A DNA stretch of 64,000 nt, taken from assembly GCF_021582875.1 (NCBI RefSeq), contig NZ_CP091138.1, forward strand, positions 2,418,001 through 2,482,000. The letters run 5' to 3'. Position 1 is the first letter of the stretch, and the number at the start of each line of letters is the position of its first letter. Of this stretch, positions 31,751 through 40,489 are shown one piece after another. The translations under genes and the position numbers were made by a program. The notes under the pieces were generated by a model, which worked only from the letters and a program-made list of their open reading frames with translations, searched no databases and was not told the origin of the DNA. This DNA is from Microbacterium sp. KUDC0406. GTDB lineage: Bacteria > Actinomycetota > Actinomycetes > Actinomycetales > Microbacteriaceae.

Positions 31751-32305
31751 TCAGGGGCGGACGAGGATGCCGGAGAGGGCGGATTCGATGATGTGCTGCG
31801 GCAGCGGATCATCGTTGATCTGCGTGTACCAGAGAATGCCGTCGATGAAGACGGATGCGGCGAGGGCCCGTTCCGGACCGTGCTCGGGTTCGAGGAAGGA
31901 GGCCACCAGGCCCGACCACTGGCGGGCCATCCGGCGCAGCTGCGGGTCGCGGACCGCCGCGGTCACCACTGCACGATCGGTCTGCACCGCGACCGCGTCG
32001 ACCAGGGCGGCATGGATGATCGCGGCGAGCACGGCCGGGGATGCCCCGCGCTCGGCGATCTCGTTGCGCAGGACCGCCATCTGCTGATCGACGTGATCGA
32101 CCATCAGCTGCAGCGCGGCGGCACGCAGGTCGTCGAGCGTGTCGAAGTACTGGGTGGTGGCACCGAGCGGGACACCGGCGCGGGCGGCGATCATGCGGTG
32201 GGTCACGGCGTCGACGCCGACCTCCGTGATCAGCTCGGCGGTCGCCTCGATGATCGCGCGACGGCGAGCCTCGGGGTCGCGCCTGCGGCGCTCGCTTTCC
32301 TGCAT
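31751..32305 (-). CDS. TetR family transcriptional repressor of the RND pump
   Basis: The 184-residue product has an N-terminal TetR helix-turn-helix (ATAELITEVGVDAVTHRMIAA then AGVPLGATTQYF) and a C-terminal ligand-binding helical domain. The ATG at 32305 (MQESERRRRDPEARR) has AGGAGG 6 nt upstream; an earlier in-frame ATG overlaps the operator region and lacks an RBS. It is the first gene of a two-gene operon with the RND exporter, and a palindrome at 32325-32343 lies just upstream, so autoregulation relieved by a pump substrate is the natural model. Confidence 0.88.
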   Translation of the reverse strand: MQESERRRRDPEARRRAIIEATAELITEVGVDAVTHRMIAARAGVPLGATTQYFDTLDDLRAAALQLMVDHVDQQMAVLRNEIAERGASPAVLAAIIHAALVDAVAVQTDRAVVTAAVRDPQLRRMARQWSGLVASFLEPEHGPERALAASVFIDGILWYTQINDDPLPQHIIESALSGILVRP

Positions 32306-32324
32306 CCGGTCCTCCTGGACATCA

Positions 32325-32343
32325 GTACATGTACGTTTGTACA
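32325..32343. promoter_or_regulatory. Candidate TetR operator
   Basis: Two overlapping palindromes, GTACATGTAC (32325-32334) and TGTACGTTTGTACA (32330-32343), lie about 20 nt before the tetR start. AT-rich content here contrasts with the flanking DNA. Confidence 0.6.
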
Positions 32344-32376
32344 TTTCGCGGCTGTGCCCTCGCTGGGAGCCCTCCT

Positions 32377-32474
32377 GGTCGTTGAGCGAGCGGAGCGAGA
32401 CGAAACGGGGTGACGTGTTCTGGGAAGCATGGCGCGTTTCGTCTCGGTCGCTTCGCTCCCTCGCTCAACGCCCG
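32377..32474. repeat. Family A inverted pair at the crcB 3' end
   Basis: GGTCGTTGAGCGAGCGGAGCGAGACGAAACG is followed 30 nt later by the inverse arm GCGTTTCGTCTCGGTCGC...CGCTCAACGCC. The right arm contains the TGA stop codon of crcB (32465-32467). Confidence 0.85.
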
Positions 32475-32827
32475 AGGGAGCCCAGGGCGAGGCCGGCGAA
32501 AGCGGCGACGAGGCCGAGCAGCAGCATGCCGATCGCGTTGAAGGCGGATGCCCGGCGCTCGCCGTCGCGCCACAGTGCGACGGTGTCGAGCATCGCGGTG
32601 CTGAACGTCGTGTAGCCGCCGAGGAAGCCGGTGCCCACGATGAACGAGGCATCCGGCAGACCTGCCACGATCAGCCCGAGGGCGAACGATCCGGTCAGGT
32701 TGATCAGGAACACGCCCCACGGGTATCGCGTGCCGGTGAGCCTCGCGATGCCGACATCGACGAGGTACCGCACCGCGGCGCCGAGACCCCCCGCGAGCGC
32801 GGCGAGCAGGAACACCAGCGGCGTCAT
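32465..32827 (-). CDS. crcB: Fluoride ion channel subunit, CrcB/FluC
   Basis: A 120-residue protein with four hydrophobic helices and the FluC motif GGYTTFSTAM; FluC channels export toxic fluoride across the membrane. The ATG at 32827 overlaps the stop of the upstream crcB by 4 nt, indicating translational coupling. Two unequal FluC genes side by side are typical of Gram-positive bacteria, where the subunits form heterodimers. The last codons (GSLGR, TGA) are contributed by a family A repeat. Confidence 0.9.
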   Translation of the reverse strand: MTPLVFLLAALAGGLGAAVRYLVDVGIARLTGTRYPWGVFLINLTGSFALGLIVAGLPDASFIVGTGFLGGYTTFSTAMLDTVALWRDGERRASAFNAIGMLLLGLVAAFAGLALGSLGR

Positions 32828-33195
32828 CGCACGCTCCCCTGCTCCCGGCGGAACAGGTGCAGCCCCACCGCGGCCGCGGCGATGCCGAGCACGAGACTGC
32901 CCAGCGCGTAGCCCGCGGCGAGCAGCGGGGACGAGGCCCAGAGCCCCACCGCCCCCACCGTGAACGCGCTGTAGGTGGTGAACCCGCCCAGCACGCCGGT
33001 GCCCAGGAACAGGCGCCTCTTCGTGGCCGGCAGGCGGGCGGTGAGCACGCCGATCAGGAACGACCCGATCACATTGGCCGTGAGCACGGAGACCGGGACG
33101 CCCCCGGCGTCGGGGATCGCCATGCCCAGCAGCATCCGCAGCGCGACCCCCAGCGCGCCGCCCGCGGCGACGATGAGGGCGCGGACGAGGATCAC
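32824..33195 (-). CDS. crcB: Fluoride ion channel subunit, CrcB/FluC (partner)
   Basis: A 123-residue four-helix membrane protein with GGFTTYSAFT, the FluC signature, and an early GGALGVALRMLL helix. It is the first gene of the crcB pair. The GTG at 33195 is preceded by a TAGAGT -10 box with a 6-nt gap, suggesting a leaderless message, and faces a divergent promoter for the Pr6Pr gene 15 nt away. No fluoride riboswitch is visible, which fits the absence of a leader. Confidence 0.9.
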   Translation of the reverse strand: MILVRALIVAAGGALGVALRMLLGMAIPDAGGVPVSVLTANVIGSFLIGVLTARLPATKRRLFLGTGVLGGFTTYSAFTVGAVGLWASSPLLAAGYALGSLVLGIAAAAVGLHLFRREQGSVR

Positions 33196-33201
33196 CCCGC
33201 A

Positions 33202-33207
33202 ACTCTA
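33202..33207 (-). promoter_or_regulatory. Leaderless-type -10 box of the crcB pair
   Basis: TAGAGT on the minus strand ends 6 nt before the GTG at 33195. Confidence 0.5.
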
Positions 33208-33222
33208 CGCGCGGCGGTTCCG

Positions 33223-33228
33223 TAGACT
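33223..33228 (+). promoter_or_regulatory. -10 box of the leader peptide and Pr6Pr gene
   Basis: TAGACT ends 7 nt before a GTG at 33236, which begins a 14-codon frame rather than the Pr6Pr gene itself. Confidence 0.45.
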
Positions 33229-33235
33229 CGGCCGG

Positions 33236-33280
33236 GTGACGTTCCCGCCGACCCGGACGAGGAGGGCGACGCGCGAGTGA
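33236..33280 (+). CDS. Possible leaderless 14-residue leader peptide
   Basis: GTG at 33236 opens a 14-codon frame (MTFPPTRTRRATRE) whose TGA overlaps the GTG start of the next gene. Its start has leaderless spacing behind TAGACT, and it contains the AGGAGG that can serve the downstream gene. Translation of the leader would thus deliver ribosomes to the Pr6Pr start. This is an inference from spacing only. Confidence 0.4.
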   Translation: MTFPPTRTRRATRE

Positions 33281-33915
33281 CTCTGCGAACGGTCTTCGGA
33301 TGGTCGCGCCTGCTGGCCGCGACCCTCTGCGGGGTCGCCCTCGTGCACCGGATGTTCTGGGGGCTGGGCTCTCAGACCATCGCCGGGCAGAACTTCTTCG
33401 CATACCTCACGATCGAGTCGAACATCGCGTTCACCGTCCTCGCCGTCATCGCCGGGGTCATCGCGCTGCGGATGCCGCAGGATCCGCCCTGGCTCACCAC
33501 GGCCCGTGCCATCGTGCTGAGCTGGACCATCACCGCCGGACTCGCCTTCGCCCTGATCGTCTGGCAGGCGGGCATCCGCGGCATCCCGATCACCGTGCCG
33601 TGGTCCGACATCGTGCTGCACTTCGTGCTGCCGACATGGACGATCGTCGCGTGGATCTTCGGGCCGGGACGCAGCGCCGCATCGTGGCGAATCGTGCCCT
33701 ACGTGCTGCTGTACCCCGTGATCTGGGGACTGTTCACGATCTGGCGCGGCGGGATCATCGGCTGGTACCCGTACTACTTCCTCGACCCGCGGCAGGTGTC
33801 CGGGATTCTCGAGATGGTGCTGACCTGCATGATCGCCCTGGGGATCTTCGCCATCGTCGCGTGCGGACTGGTCCTGCTGAGCCGGATGCACACCACCGAG
33901 GCCTCCTCCCTCTGA
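33277..33915 (+). CDS. Pr6Pr family membrane protein
   Basis: The 212-residue product is hydrophobic with about six helices and no soluble domain. The segments ESNIAFTVLAVIAG, WSDIVLHFVLPTWTIVAWIF and YVLLYPVIWGLFTI, including a conserved His in a helix, match the actinobacterial Pr6Pr family, related to FAR-17a/AIG1-like proteins; its function is unknown. The GTG at 33277 lies about 12 nt after AGGAGG and overlaps the stop of a possible leader peptide. Its own stop overlaps the base of a strong terminator. Confidence 0.82.
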   Translation: MTLRTVFGWSRLLAATLCGVALVHRMFWGLGSQTIAGQNFFAYLTIESNIAFTVLAVIAGVIALRMPQDPPWLTTARAIVLSWTITAGLAFALIVWQAGIRGIPITVPWSDIVLHFVLPTWTIVAWIFGPGRSAASWRIVPYVLLYPVIWGLFTIWRGGIIGWYPYYFLDPRQVSGILEMVLTCMIALGIFAIVACGLVLLSRMHTTEASSL

Positions 33916-33978
33916 GACTGCACGCCCGCGCCGAGACAGCGGCGCTGCGCCCCCGTCTCGGCGCGGGCGTGCAGTCTC
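33914..33978. terminator. Perfect 24-bp inverted repeat terminator
   Basis: The arm GAGACTGCACGCCCGCG (continuing CCGAGAC; 33914-33937) is perfectly complementary to 33955-33978 across a 17-nt loop. It begins inside the stop codon of the Pr6Pr gene and ends 13 nt before the stop of the convergent oxidase gene. Confidence 0.8.
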
Positions 33979-33990
33979 GAAGGGCCAAGG

Positions 33991-35387
33991 TCAGGGGGTC
34001 GACGTCGGCGTGGGAGTCGCGGTCGCCGCGACGAAGGGCATCAGCGACTCGCGGGCGGTGGCCTCGGCGTCGCGGTCGTTCAGCTTCGCGAACGCCTCGG
34101 CGTCGGGTCCGCCCACGAGCCCGACCAGCACCGGCTCACCGGTCGCCGGCTCGAGATTGAGCCAGGTGCGGATGGACCCGCTGCCGCCGATGACGTGCCA
34201 GATCTCGGCATCGACGTTCCAGAACGACTCGTCGAACCGCAGCCACACCGTCTCGACGAAGCCCGAGCCGAGCGCGGCGATCGCTCCGCGGTGCGCGAAC
34301 GGCAGAGCGGGGAGAACTCGATGGCCTGCTTCTGCAGCACGCCGAGCGGGACGGTGACGATCACGCGGTCGAAGGACAGCGATTCCCCGGTGCCGAGGCG
34401 CAGGCTCACGCCGGAGTCGTCGTAGGCGATGCGCATCACCGGCGACGCCTGGGTGACCTTCAGTCCCTTCAGCGCCTGTTCGACGATCTCTCCGACGTCA
34501 CCGGTCGCGCCGGCCAGCGAGTCCTGCGCGAAGACGGGCGGAAACCAGCTGGACGCCTTCGAGACGTCGACGCCGGAGGTCGCCGAGAGCCAGGCCAGCG
34601 CCGCGGCGAGCGCGGGATCCGACGGATCGGCGCCGTCGTCCTTCAGCGCGTCCGCGATCGACAGATCGGTGGGGCTGCCGGCCGCCCGCTTCACGGCATC
34701 GGCGATCGGCGCACCGTCGACGGTCGGCTCCGCGCCGTTCTCGGACCACCCCGTCGCGGTGTCGAATTCGATGTCGTCCACCCCCAGCGCGGCGAGCCGG
34801 TCGCGCAGCGACACCGCATCGTCGGTCGCCGACAGCCAGGCCCCGAGCTGAACCGGAACCGGCCAGTCCTCGTCGGTGATCGACTGGATGCGTCCGCCGA
34901 GACGATCGCGCGCCTCGAAGATCGTCACGTCGCGGCCGGCGTCGGCGAGCGTCCTCGCGGCGACCGCTCCCGCCGCCCCCGCGCCGATCACGGCGATGCG
35001 CTCGCCCTCGCTCGCGGCCGAGGATGCTGCGACGGCGGCTCGCCGCCCGGAGTCGATGGCGCCGAGCACGGTGCCGGGACGTTCGGGGTCCATGGCCTCC
35101 CCGGCCAGGAAGACGCGGTCGCCGATCGGCTCGGCGAGGTCGGCGCGGTGCTGCGGCGTCGCCCCGGCCGGCAGGTAGCTCATCGCGCCGTGGGAGTACG
35201 GGTCGGTCGACCAGGTGCTGCGCTTCCAGTCCGCGGGCATCGGCACGCCGCCGGTCGGGATGGTCGGCCTCGCGGTGGGCGCGGGCGTCGTCGGCGTGGG
35301 CTCGGGCTCCGGCGTGCATGCGGCGAGAAGCACGGCGACGGCGCCGGTCCCGGCACCGACGAGAAGAGTGCGACGCGTGATCTCCAT
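33991..35387 (-). CDS. FAD-dependent amine oxidase-like lipoprotein with permuted domain order, frameshifted
   Basis: The N-terminus combines a Tat motif (TRRTLLVG) with a lipobox (LLAAC), so the folded flavoprotein should be exported and lipid-anchored. The FAD-binding GAGAAG motif with FEARDRLGGRI starts only at about residue 128. Before it, at about 58-118, lies TDPYSHGAMSYLPAG followed by GDRVFLAGEAMDPERPGT, which in ordinary flavin amine oxidases is the C-terminal FAD-closing segment. The order is therefore circularly permuted. Near 34309-34312 a CCCC run (minus strand) lacks one C; restoring it gives EFSPALPFAHRGAIAALGSG and continues through VWLRFDESFWN to a stop at 33991. A TAGGCT box lies 9 nt before the ATG. 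Substrate unknown. Confidence 0.82.
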
Positions 35388-35429
35388 CGTGATGTCAGCC
35401 TATCCGCCTCGCGGTTCCGCCGGACTGCG

Positions 35430-36878
35430 TCACATGTAGGCGTCGATGCGCTCCGCCGCGGGGTCGACCGCGTCGCCCAGGGTCAGCTCGATCACGAACG
35501 CCCTCGTACTCACGAAGTCGGACGGGATCGCGATGTCGCAGTAGGTCGCGGCATCCAGGTCGAAGCCGATGTCGGTGCGGCGCAGCTCGAGACCCTGCCC
35601 GGATGCCAGCAGGCGGGCCGACACCGGCACTCGTGACGCATCAGCGGGGACGCGCAGCCGCGCGATGCCCGTGACCGGGCGGTTCACGACGGTCAGGAAC
35701 ACCCGCTCGTCGTCTCCGGTCAGCCATCCCATCCCTGTGGGATCGAGGTCGACGTGCCCGCCGTCGTAAACGGCCTCCGCGTTCGCGGCGACCCACGCGC
35801 CGAGCTGCTCGGCGATCTCGCCCTCGTACGGCGTCATCCGGCCATCGCCGTCCGGGCCGAAGTTGACCACGAGATTGCCGCCCATCGAGCGGCACCTCAT
35901 GAGCAGGTCGATGAGGTCATCGGCGGTCTTCTGGTACTGGTCGCCGGTGTGCCTCATATACCCCCAGGCGTTCGGCCCGATCGTCATCACGCCGTCCCAG
36001 TCGTGGCCGTCGAGCATGGCATGATCAGCGGGCAGCTTGCGCTCCCAGCCCTGCTCGTAGTCGCCGAGCAGCCTGCCGTTCGAGTCGAAATGACGCGCCC
36101 CGTGCTCGTCGTTGCGGAACCGCGACCCGATGATGAGCCCCGGCCGGCGCGCGCGCAGCTCCTGCTCGAGGCGGTGCGTGAACTCGTACGACGCCACCCA
36201 CGAGGCATCCCAGGTGCCGTCGAACCACAGACCGCGCGCGGCCGGGTAGCGCTCCAGCAGCTCGAGCAGCTGCGCCCGGGTGTAGTCCAGGAAGTCCTGC
36301 CAGCCGGCCCGGCCGGCGTCGTCCGCCGGCACCGAGGTCGTGTAACCGGGGTGATGCCAGTCGAGCACGGAGAAGTAGAGGAACACGTCGATGCCCTCGG
36401 CCGTGTACGCGTCGACCACCTCGCCGACGAGGTCGCGTCCGCACGGCGACTGCGCGACCGTGTAGTCGGAGTGCGCCGAGGGCCACAGGGCGAAGCCGTC
36501 ATGATGCTTGGTCGTGAAGATCACGTACCGCGCGCCCATCCGCTTCGCCTGCCGCGCCCACTCCCCGGCGTCCAGTCCGGTCGGGTCGAACACCTCGTTC
36601 AGGCGGTCGTAGGTCCCTGCCCAGTCCTCGGGCGCGGACGGCCCGCGCCAGGCGCGGATCCACTCCGGCGCGGCGGCGCCCTCGCTCGCGCTGACCCCGT
36701 TCCACTCGTTCCCCGGGATCGAGTACAGCCCGAAGTGGATGAACTGGCCGAGGCCGTAGCGGCGGAAGCGCCGCATGCCCTCGTCGTCGCGGCGGGCGAC
36801 GAGCGGTCCGTAGCGCACGTCGACGGGATCGTCAGCGGTGCGGCTGCGGGTGGTCCAGGGATTCGTGATGGCGGTCAT
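35430..36878 (-). CDS. Alpha-L-fucosidase, glycoside hydrolase family 29
   Basis: The 482-residue product has the GH29 fold: GLGQFIHFGLYSIPGNEW near the N-terminus, YVIFTTKHHDGFALWPS, and GLWFDGTWD, whose Asp is the usual nucleophile position. It should hydrolyse terminal alpha-L-fucose by a retaining mechanism. No signal peptide is present, so it acts in the cytoplasm on imported oligosaccharides. The ATG at 36878 (MTAITNPWTTR) lies 10 nt after the stop of the DUF2264 gene. It is the last gene of the operon that begins at 42441. The C-terminal 100 residues form a beta-rich domain typical of the family. Confidence 0.9.
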   Translation of the reverse strand: MTAITNPWTTRSRTADDPVDVRYGPLVARRDDEGMRRFRRYGLGQFIHFGLYSIPGNEWNGVSASEGAAAPEWIRAWRGPSAPEDWAGTYDRLNEVFDPTGLDAGEWARQAKRMGARYVIFTTKHHDGFALWPSAHSDYTVAQSPCGRDLVGEVVDAYTAEGIDVFLYFSVLDWHHPGYTTSVPADDAGRAGWQDFLDYTRAQLLELLERYPAARGLWFDGTWDASWVASYEFTHRLEQELRARRPGLIIGSRFRNDEHGARHFDSNGRLLGDYEQGWERKLPADHAMLDGHDWDGVMTIGPNAWGYMRHTGDQYQKTADDLIDLLMRCRSMGGNLVVNFGPDGDGRMTPYEGEIAEQLGAWVAANAEAVYDGGHVDLDPTGMGWLTGDDERVFLTVVNRPVTGIARLRVPADASRVPVSARLLASGQGLELRRTDIGFDLDAATYCDIAIPSDFVSTRAFVIELTLGDAVDPAAERIDAYM

Positions 36879-36888
36879 GGTGCTCCGA

Positions 36889-38823
36889 TCAGACGCGGCG
36901 GCCACCGGGCCTGCCGGGCTGGCCGTCCCATTCCACCACCGTGCGCAGGTCGAGTTCGACGTGGATGCCGTCGTCCGGCCAGTCCACGACGAGCCTGGTG
37001 CCGTCGACCTCGACCCGCGGATCCGCGCCGGCGTCGCCGCCCTCGCGCAGCAGCCGATGCAGCGCCACGTGCACGGTCTCGTCCGCGGCGCGCGCAGCCG
37101 TGAGGACCGGGATCGCCGAGTGCTCGCCCATCGCGTTGGACCCGCGATGGGCGACGGTGTCCGCGGCATCCCACCCGTGCAGGCCGGTGAGCACGGCGCG
37201 GTGCGCGCCGTTCGAGACCTCCGCCTGCAGCCCGTCTGCCGTGGCGCCCGGTGCCGTGGCGCCGGCCAGCGCGAAGGACCCCTCCCGGATCCGGTCGTGC
37301 GATGCCGGCGCCATCACCAGGTGCGCACGCACCTCGGTGCCGCGGTTCACGACGGATGCCGTGACGATGCAGGCTCCGACGAGCAGCTTCCCGTCGATCT
37401 GCGGATAGTGCACGGAGGCGCTCATCGGGCCGTCCGCGATCTGCCCGCGCAGCTTCACGCGCCGACTCGGCCTCCCGGCGTCGTCGAACAGCGAGACGTG
37501 TCCGTCGACGGCCTCCAGCCAGCCGTCGCCCACCTCCGGCGCGGTGTGGGTGGAGTAGGCGAACGACGCGTAGTGCGGATCGTCCGGGTCGGGGATGCCG
37601 TGCGGCTGCACCGCGAGCTCGGCATGATCCGAGCCGTGGTTCACCAGGATGACCGGAGCCTCGCCGCCGGCGGAGCTCAGCGTGATGCCGGCGTCCGCGA
37701 ACGAGCGGGTGAACGCCGGCCGATCCGCCGGCGCGGCCTCCTCGGTCCACACCCGATGCCCCGCGTCGAGCGACAGCCCGAGGAATCCGATGCCGGCGAG
37801 ATAGGGCGACCCGAAGCCGCTGTAGTCCTGCATGGCGGGCAGGTACTCGTCGTACCAGCCCAGGCCGAGCTGTCCGTCGGTGCCGACGCCGTGTCGCACG
37901 AAGCCGTCCAGCACCGACGTGGCGACCTCGCGGGTGTGCGCCGGCGACAGCGGGCTGACGCCCGAGATCTCCGCGCACCACAGCGGCGCGAGGGCCGCCG
38001 TGCGGTAGGTCAGCGAGCGGCCGAAGTGCAGCAGCGCCCCGTCGGATGCCACGAACGAGGGCAGCCCGTCGACGAAGGCGGCAAGACGCTCGAGGTGCCG
38101 CTGCCCCTCGAGGGTCTCCGTGCGGTCGGTCATCCGGTACCACGCCCAGAGGTAGGGATGGATGGCCCACGCGTTGTAGTAGTCGATCGCGTGCTCGGGG
38201 CCGTCGGTGTACCAGCCGTCGCCGAGGTACCAGCCCTCGACCCTGGCCACATTGCGCTCGCCGCGCAGCCCGGATGCGTCGCCGTCGACATGCCGGATGA
38301 ACGCCTCGGCCATCGCCGGGAACAGCTGCCAGTTGTTCTGCCACACCTCGCGCTGCGCGTGGTGTCGCAGCCAGGCGAGCACCTGGCGCTGCTGCCGGGC
38401 ATCCAGTCTCGTCCAGAACCGGTCGCCCGCGGTGTAGAGCCCGAACGCGAGGTTCGCCCCCTCCACGATCGAGTTGGTGATGCCGGTGAGCGGCGTGCGG
38501 CAGGTCACGCCCAGCGGCCAGCGCGACGGATGCGCAGGGTCCGTGCCGTCCACGATGGCCTGCGCGTAGAACTCCACCAGCGCGTCCGCGTCGGCGTCAT
38601 CCGCCGCCGCGCCGGCGATGCGGGAGGACGCGAGCAGGAAGCTGCGGCCGATGGTCTCCATCGACTCGCGACGCACGCCGTCGCCGGTCACCCGGCCGGG
38701 GAGCACGACCCCGGCCGGGTCGCCCGCGCCGTGCTCGCGCACGGCGCGGAGCCACCGGTCGGCGGTCTCCGTCCAGAAGCTGCGGGCGGAAGGGCCGGCT
38801 GCGGGGTCGTGCTCGGAGGTCAC
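36889..38823 (-). CDS. DUF2264 domain-containing protein
   Basis: The 644-residue product matches DUF2264 (PF10022) across its N-terminal 350 residues, with Trp-rich alpha-helical repeats such as QREVWQNNWQLFPAMAEAF and GWYLGDGWYTDGPEHAIDYY, as in (alpha/alpha)6-barrel carbohydrate enzymes; a beta-rich C-terminal domain follows. No catalytic activity is established for the family. There is no signal peptide. The GTG at 38823 overlaps the stop of the binding-protein gene by 4 nt, showing translational coupling. Its place between the importer and a fucosidase suggests a cytoplasmic role in breakdown of the same oligosaccharide, perhaps removing an acidic or unusual sugar. Confidence 0.85.
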   Translation of the reverse strand: MTSEHDPAAGPSARSFWTETADRWLRAVREHGAGDPAGVVLPGRVTGDGVRRESMETIGRSFLLASSRIAGAAADDADADALVEFYAQAIVDGTDPAHPSRWPLGVTCRTPLTGITNSIVEGANLAFGLYTAGDRFWTRLDARQQRQVLAWLRHHAQREVWQNNWQLFPAMAEAFIRHVDGDASGLRGERNVARVEGWYLGDGWYTDGPEHAIDYYNAWAIHPYLWAWYRMTDRTETLEGQRHLERLAAFVDGLPSFVASDGALLHFGRSLTYRTAALAPLWCAEISGVSPLSPAHTREVATSVLDGFVRHGVGTDGQLGLGWYDEYLPAMQDYSGFGSPYLAGIGFLGLSLDAGHRVWTEEAAPADRPAFTRSFADAGITLSSAGGEAPVILVNHGSDHAELAVQPHGIPDPDDPHYASFAYSTHTAPEVGDGWLEAVDGHVSLFDDAGRPSRRVKLRGQIADGPMSASVHYPQIDGKLLVGACIVTASVVNRGTEVRAHLVMAPASHDRIREGSFALAGATAPGATADGLQAEVSNGAHRAVLTGLHGWDAADTVAHRGSNAMGEHSAIPVLTAARAADETVHVALHRLLREGGDAGADPRVEVDGTRLVVDWPDDGIHVELDLRTVVEWDGQPGRPGGRRV

Positions 38824-40451
38824 TTGTCCAGCGCCTTCTCGTACTCCTTGCGGATCTTGTCTCCACCGGCCGAGCGCCAGGTCTTGATCGCTGCCTTGAC
38901 GTCGTCGAGACTCTTGCGGCCCGCGATGAAGTCCTGCGCCGCGTCGCTGACCGGCTGCTTGATCGTGTTGCCCTTGGAGGCGTTGGTCGGGCTGAACAGC
39001 GTGGCCGTGGGGTCCTCGACGCCGATCGGGATCAGGTTCGAGTATGTGGCGTGGGTCTTGCGGATGATCTCCTCCTGACCCGGAAGGTACAGCACCGGGC
39101 TGGGCGCCGCGATGTACTTCCACGGAACCGTGGTGTCGCCGGCTGCGGCCGGCGTGGGAAGCGGGTTGCCCTTGTCGTCGAGCGTGTAGTCGGCACCCTC
39201 GACGCCGTAGTTGATCAGCAGGTACTCCTCGCTGCCGAACGGTGCTGCCAGCAGATTCGCGATGCCGAGCAGCTTCTTGATGGCGGCCTTGTCGTTCTTC
39301 TTGAACATCGTCGTCGCGAAGACGATGTTGTCCAGCCATGCGCTCGGCTTGCCGCCGTTCGCGGCGAACGGCAGGAACGGCGCCGAGTCCGGCACGGTGG
39401 GTCCGTAGCCGTCGGACTTGAAGAAGGCGGGCAGGCCGTCATAGATCTGCGCGACCTGGCCGTTGGTGAAGGCGTTCACCATCTGCGACTTCGTCCACGC
39501 GTCACTGCCCGGCACGATGTATCCGGCAGCCGCCGCCTTCTGCACGAACGAGATCGACTCGAGGTACTCGTCGGTCTCGAAGGAGTAGGTCAGCTTGCCG
39601 TCGTCGTCGCGCCACTGGTTCGGCACCCCGAACAATTGGTGGAACGTGCTCAGACCGAACGCCGTCGAGCCGAACGCCCAGCGGTTCGCCTTGGCGTTCG
39701 TGAGCTCCTTCATGACCGACAGGTACTCGTCGGCGTCCTTGATCTTCGAGGTGTCGGTGACACCGGCGGCGCTGAACTGCTTGGCGTTGTAGAAGCCGAG
39801 GCCTGCCGCGCCGCCGCGCGGGATCGGCAGGAAGTAGATCTTGCCGTCGCGCACCGTCTGCCGCCAGTACAGCTCCGGGATCGCGGCGAGGTTCGGGTAG
39901 TCCTTGATCGCATCGCCGGAGAGGAACGGAGTGAGGTCCTGACACTTGGCCTGCAGGAACCCGATGATGTCGGGGATCGAGGCTCCGTCGTTCAGCATCA
40001 TGTCGGGGATGTCGTTTCCGGCGACGGTGGTGTTGAACTTCGTGGTGAAGTCATCGGCGGACACCGCCGTGATGTCGAGCTTGCCGCCCAGGCGCTTCTC
40101 GATCTCCTGCCAGGCCGGGTTCTTCTCACGCGCGTTCGGCGGCGGACCGAAGATGTTCGTGATCGCCGTGAACGTCTCGCCCTTCAGCGGCGGAGTCGTG
40201 ACCGTGCGCACCGGGTTGGCCGGGTAGTTGAAGTACGCCGCAGGAACGCCCTCCGCGGTGCCGGCGAGGTCGGGGGTGAAGCCCTCCGCCTTGAGGAAGG
40301 TCGGCAGCTTGACCGAGTTGGAGTCCGAGACGACGAGCTCCTGCTTCGTGCCGCAGCCGGCGAGCGAGCCGACGGCAGCGACGCTCAGCAGCCCGAAGCC
40401 GGCGACTTTCAGGAACGTACGACGATCAGCAGCGATCTCGTTGATGGACAT
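38820..40451 (-). CDS. Sugar ABC transporter substrate-binding lipoprotein
   Basis: The 543-residue extracellular solute-binding protein belongs to the large LipO-type group that works with LplB/YtcP-type permeases. Its N-terminus has a Tat-like motif DRRTFLKVAG and a lipobox SLAGC, so it is predicted to be lipid-anchored outside the membrane. ATG at 40451 follows AGAGGA. Large size (ordinary sugar-binding proteins have about 420 residues) points to an oligosaccharide ligand. It sits between the permease gene (38 nt gap) and DUF2264 (overlap). Confidence 0.9.
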   Translation of the reverse strand: MSINEIAADRRTFLKVAGFGLLSVAAVGSLAGCGTKQELVVSDSNSVKLPTFLKAEGFTPDLAGTAEGVPAAYFNYPANPVRTVTTPPLKGETFTAITNIFGPPPNAREKNPAWQEIEKRLGGKLDITAVSADDFTTKFNTTVAGNDIPDMMLNDGASIPDIIGFLQAKCQDLTPFLSGDAIKDYPNLAAIPELYWRQTVRDGKIYFLPIPRGGAAGLGFYNAKQFSAAGVTDTSKIKDADEYLSVMKELTNAKANRWAFGSTAFGLSTFHQLFGVPNQWRDDDGKLTYSFETDEYLESISFVQKAAAAGYIVPGSDAWTKSQMVNAFTNGQVAQIYDGLPAFFKSDGYGPTVPDSAPFLPFAANGGKPSAWLDNIVFATTMFKKNDKAAIKKLLGIANLLAAPFGSEEYLLINYGVEGADYTLDDKGNPLPTPAAAGDTTVPWKYIAAPSPVLYLPGQEEIIRKTHATYSNLIPIGVEDPTATLFSPTNASKGNTIKQPVSDAAQDFIAGRKSLDDVKAAIKTWRSAGGDKIRKEYEKALDK

Positions 40452-40489
40452 TGCAGGTCCTCTCTTGATGGGGGTGGGACGTGGGCCTT

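Noticed and set aside
36875..38344. Alternative minus-strand frame inside the DUF2264 gene
   Set aside because: Arg/Ala-rich shadow; DUF2264 motifs are in the other frame.
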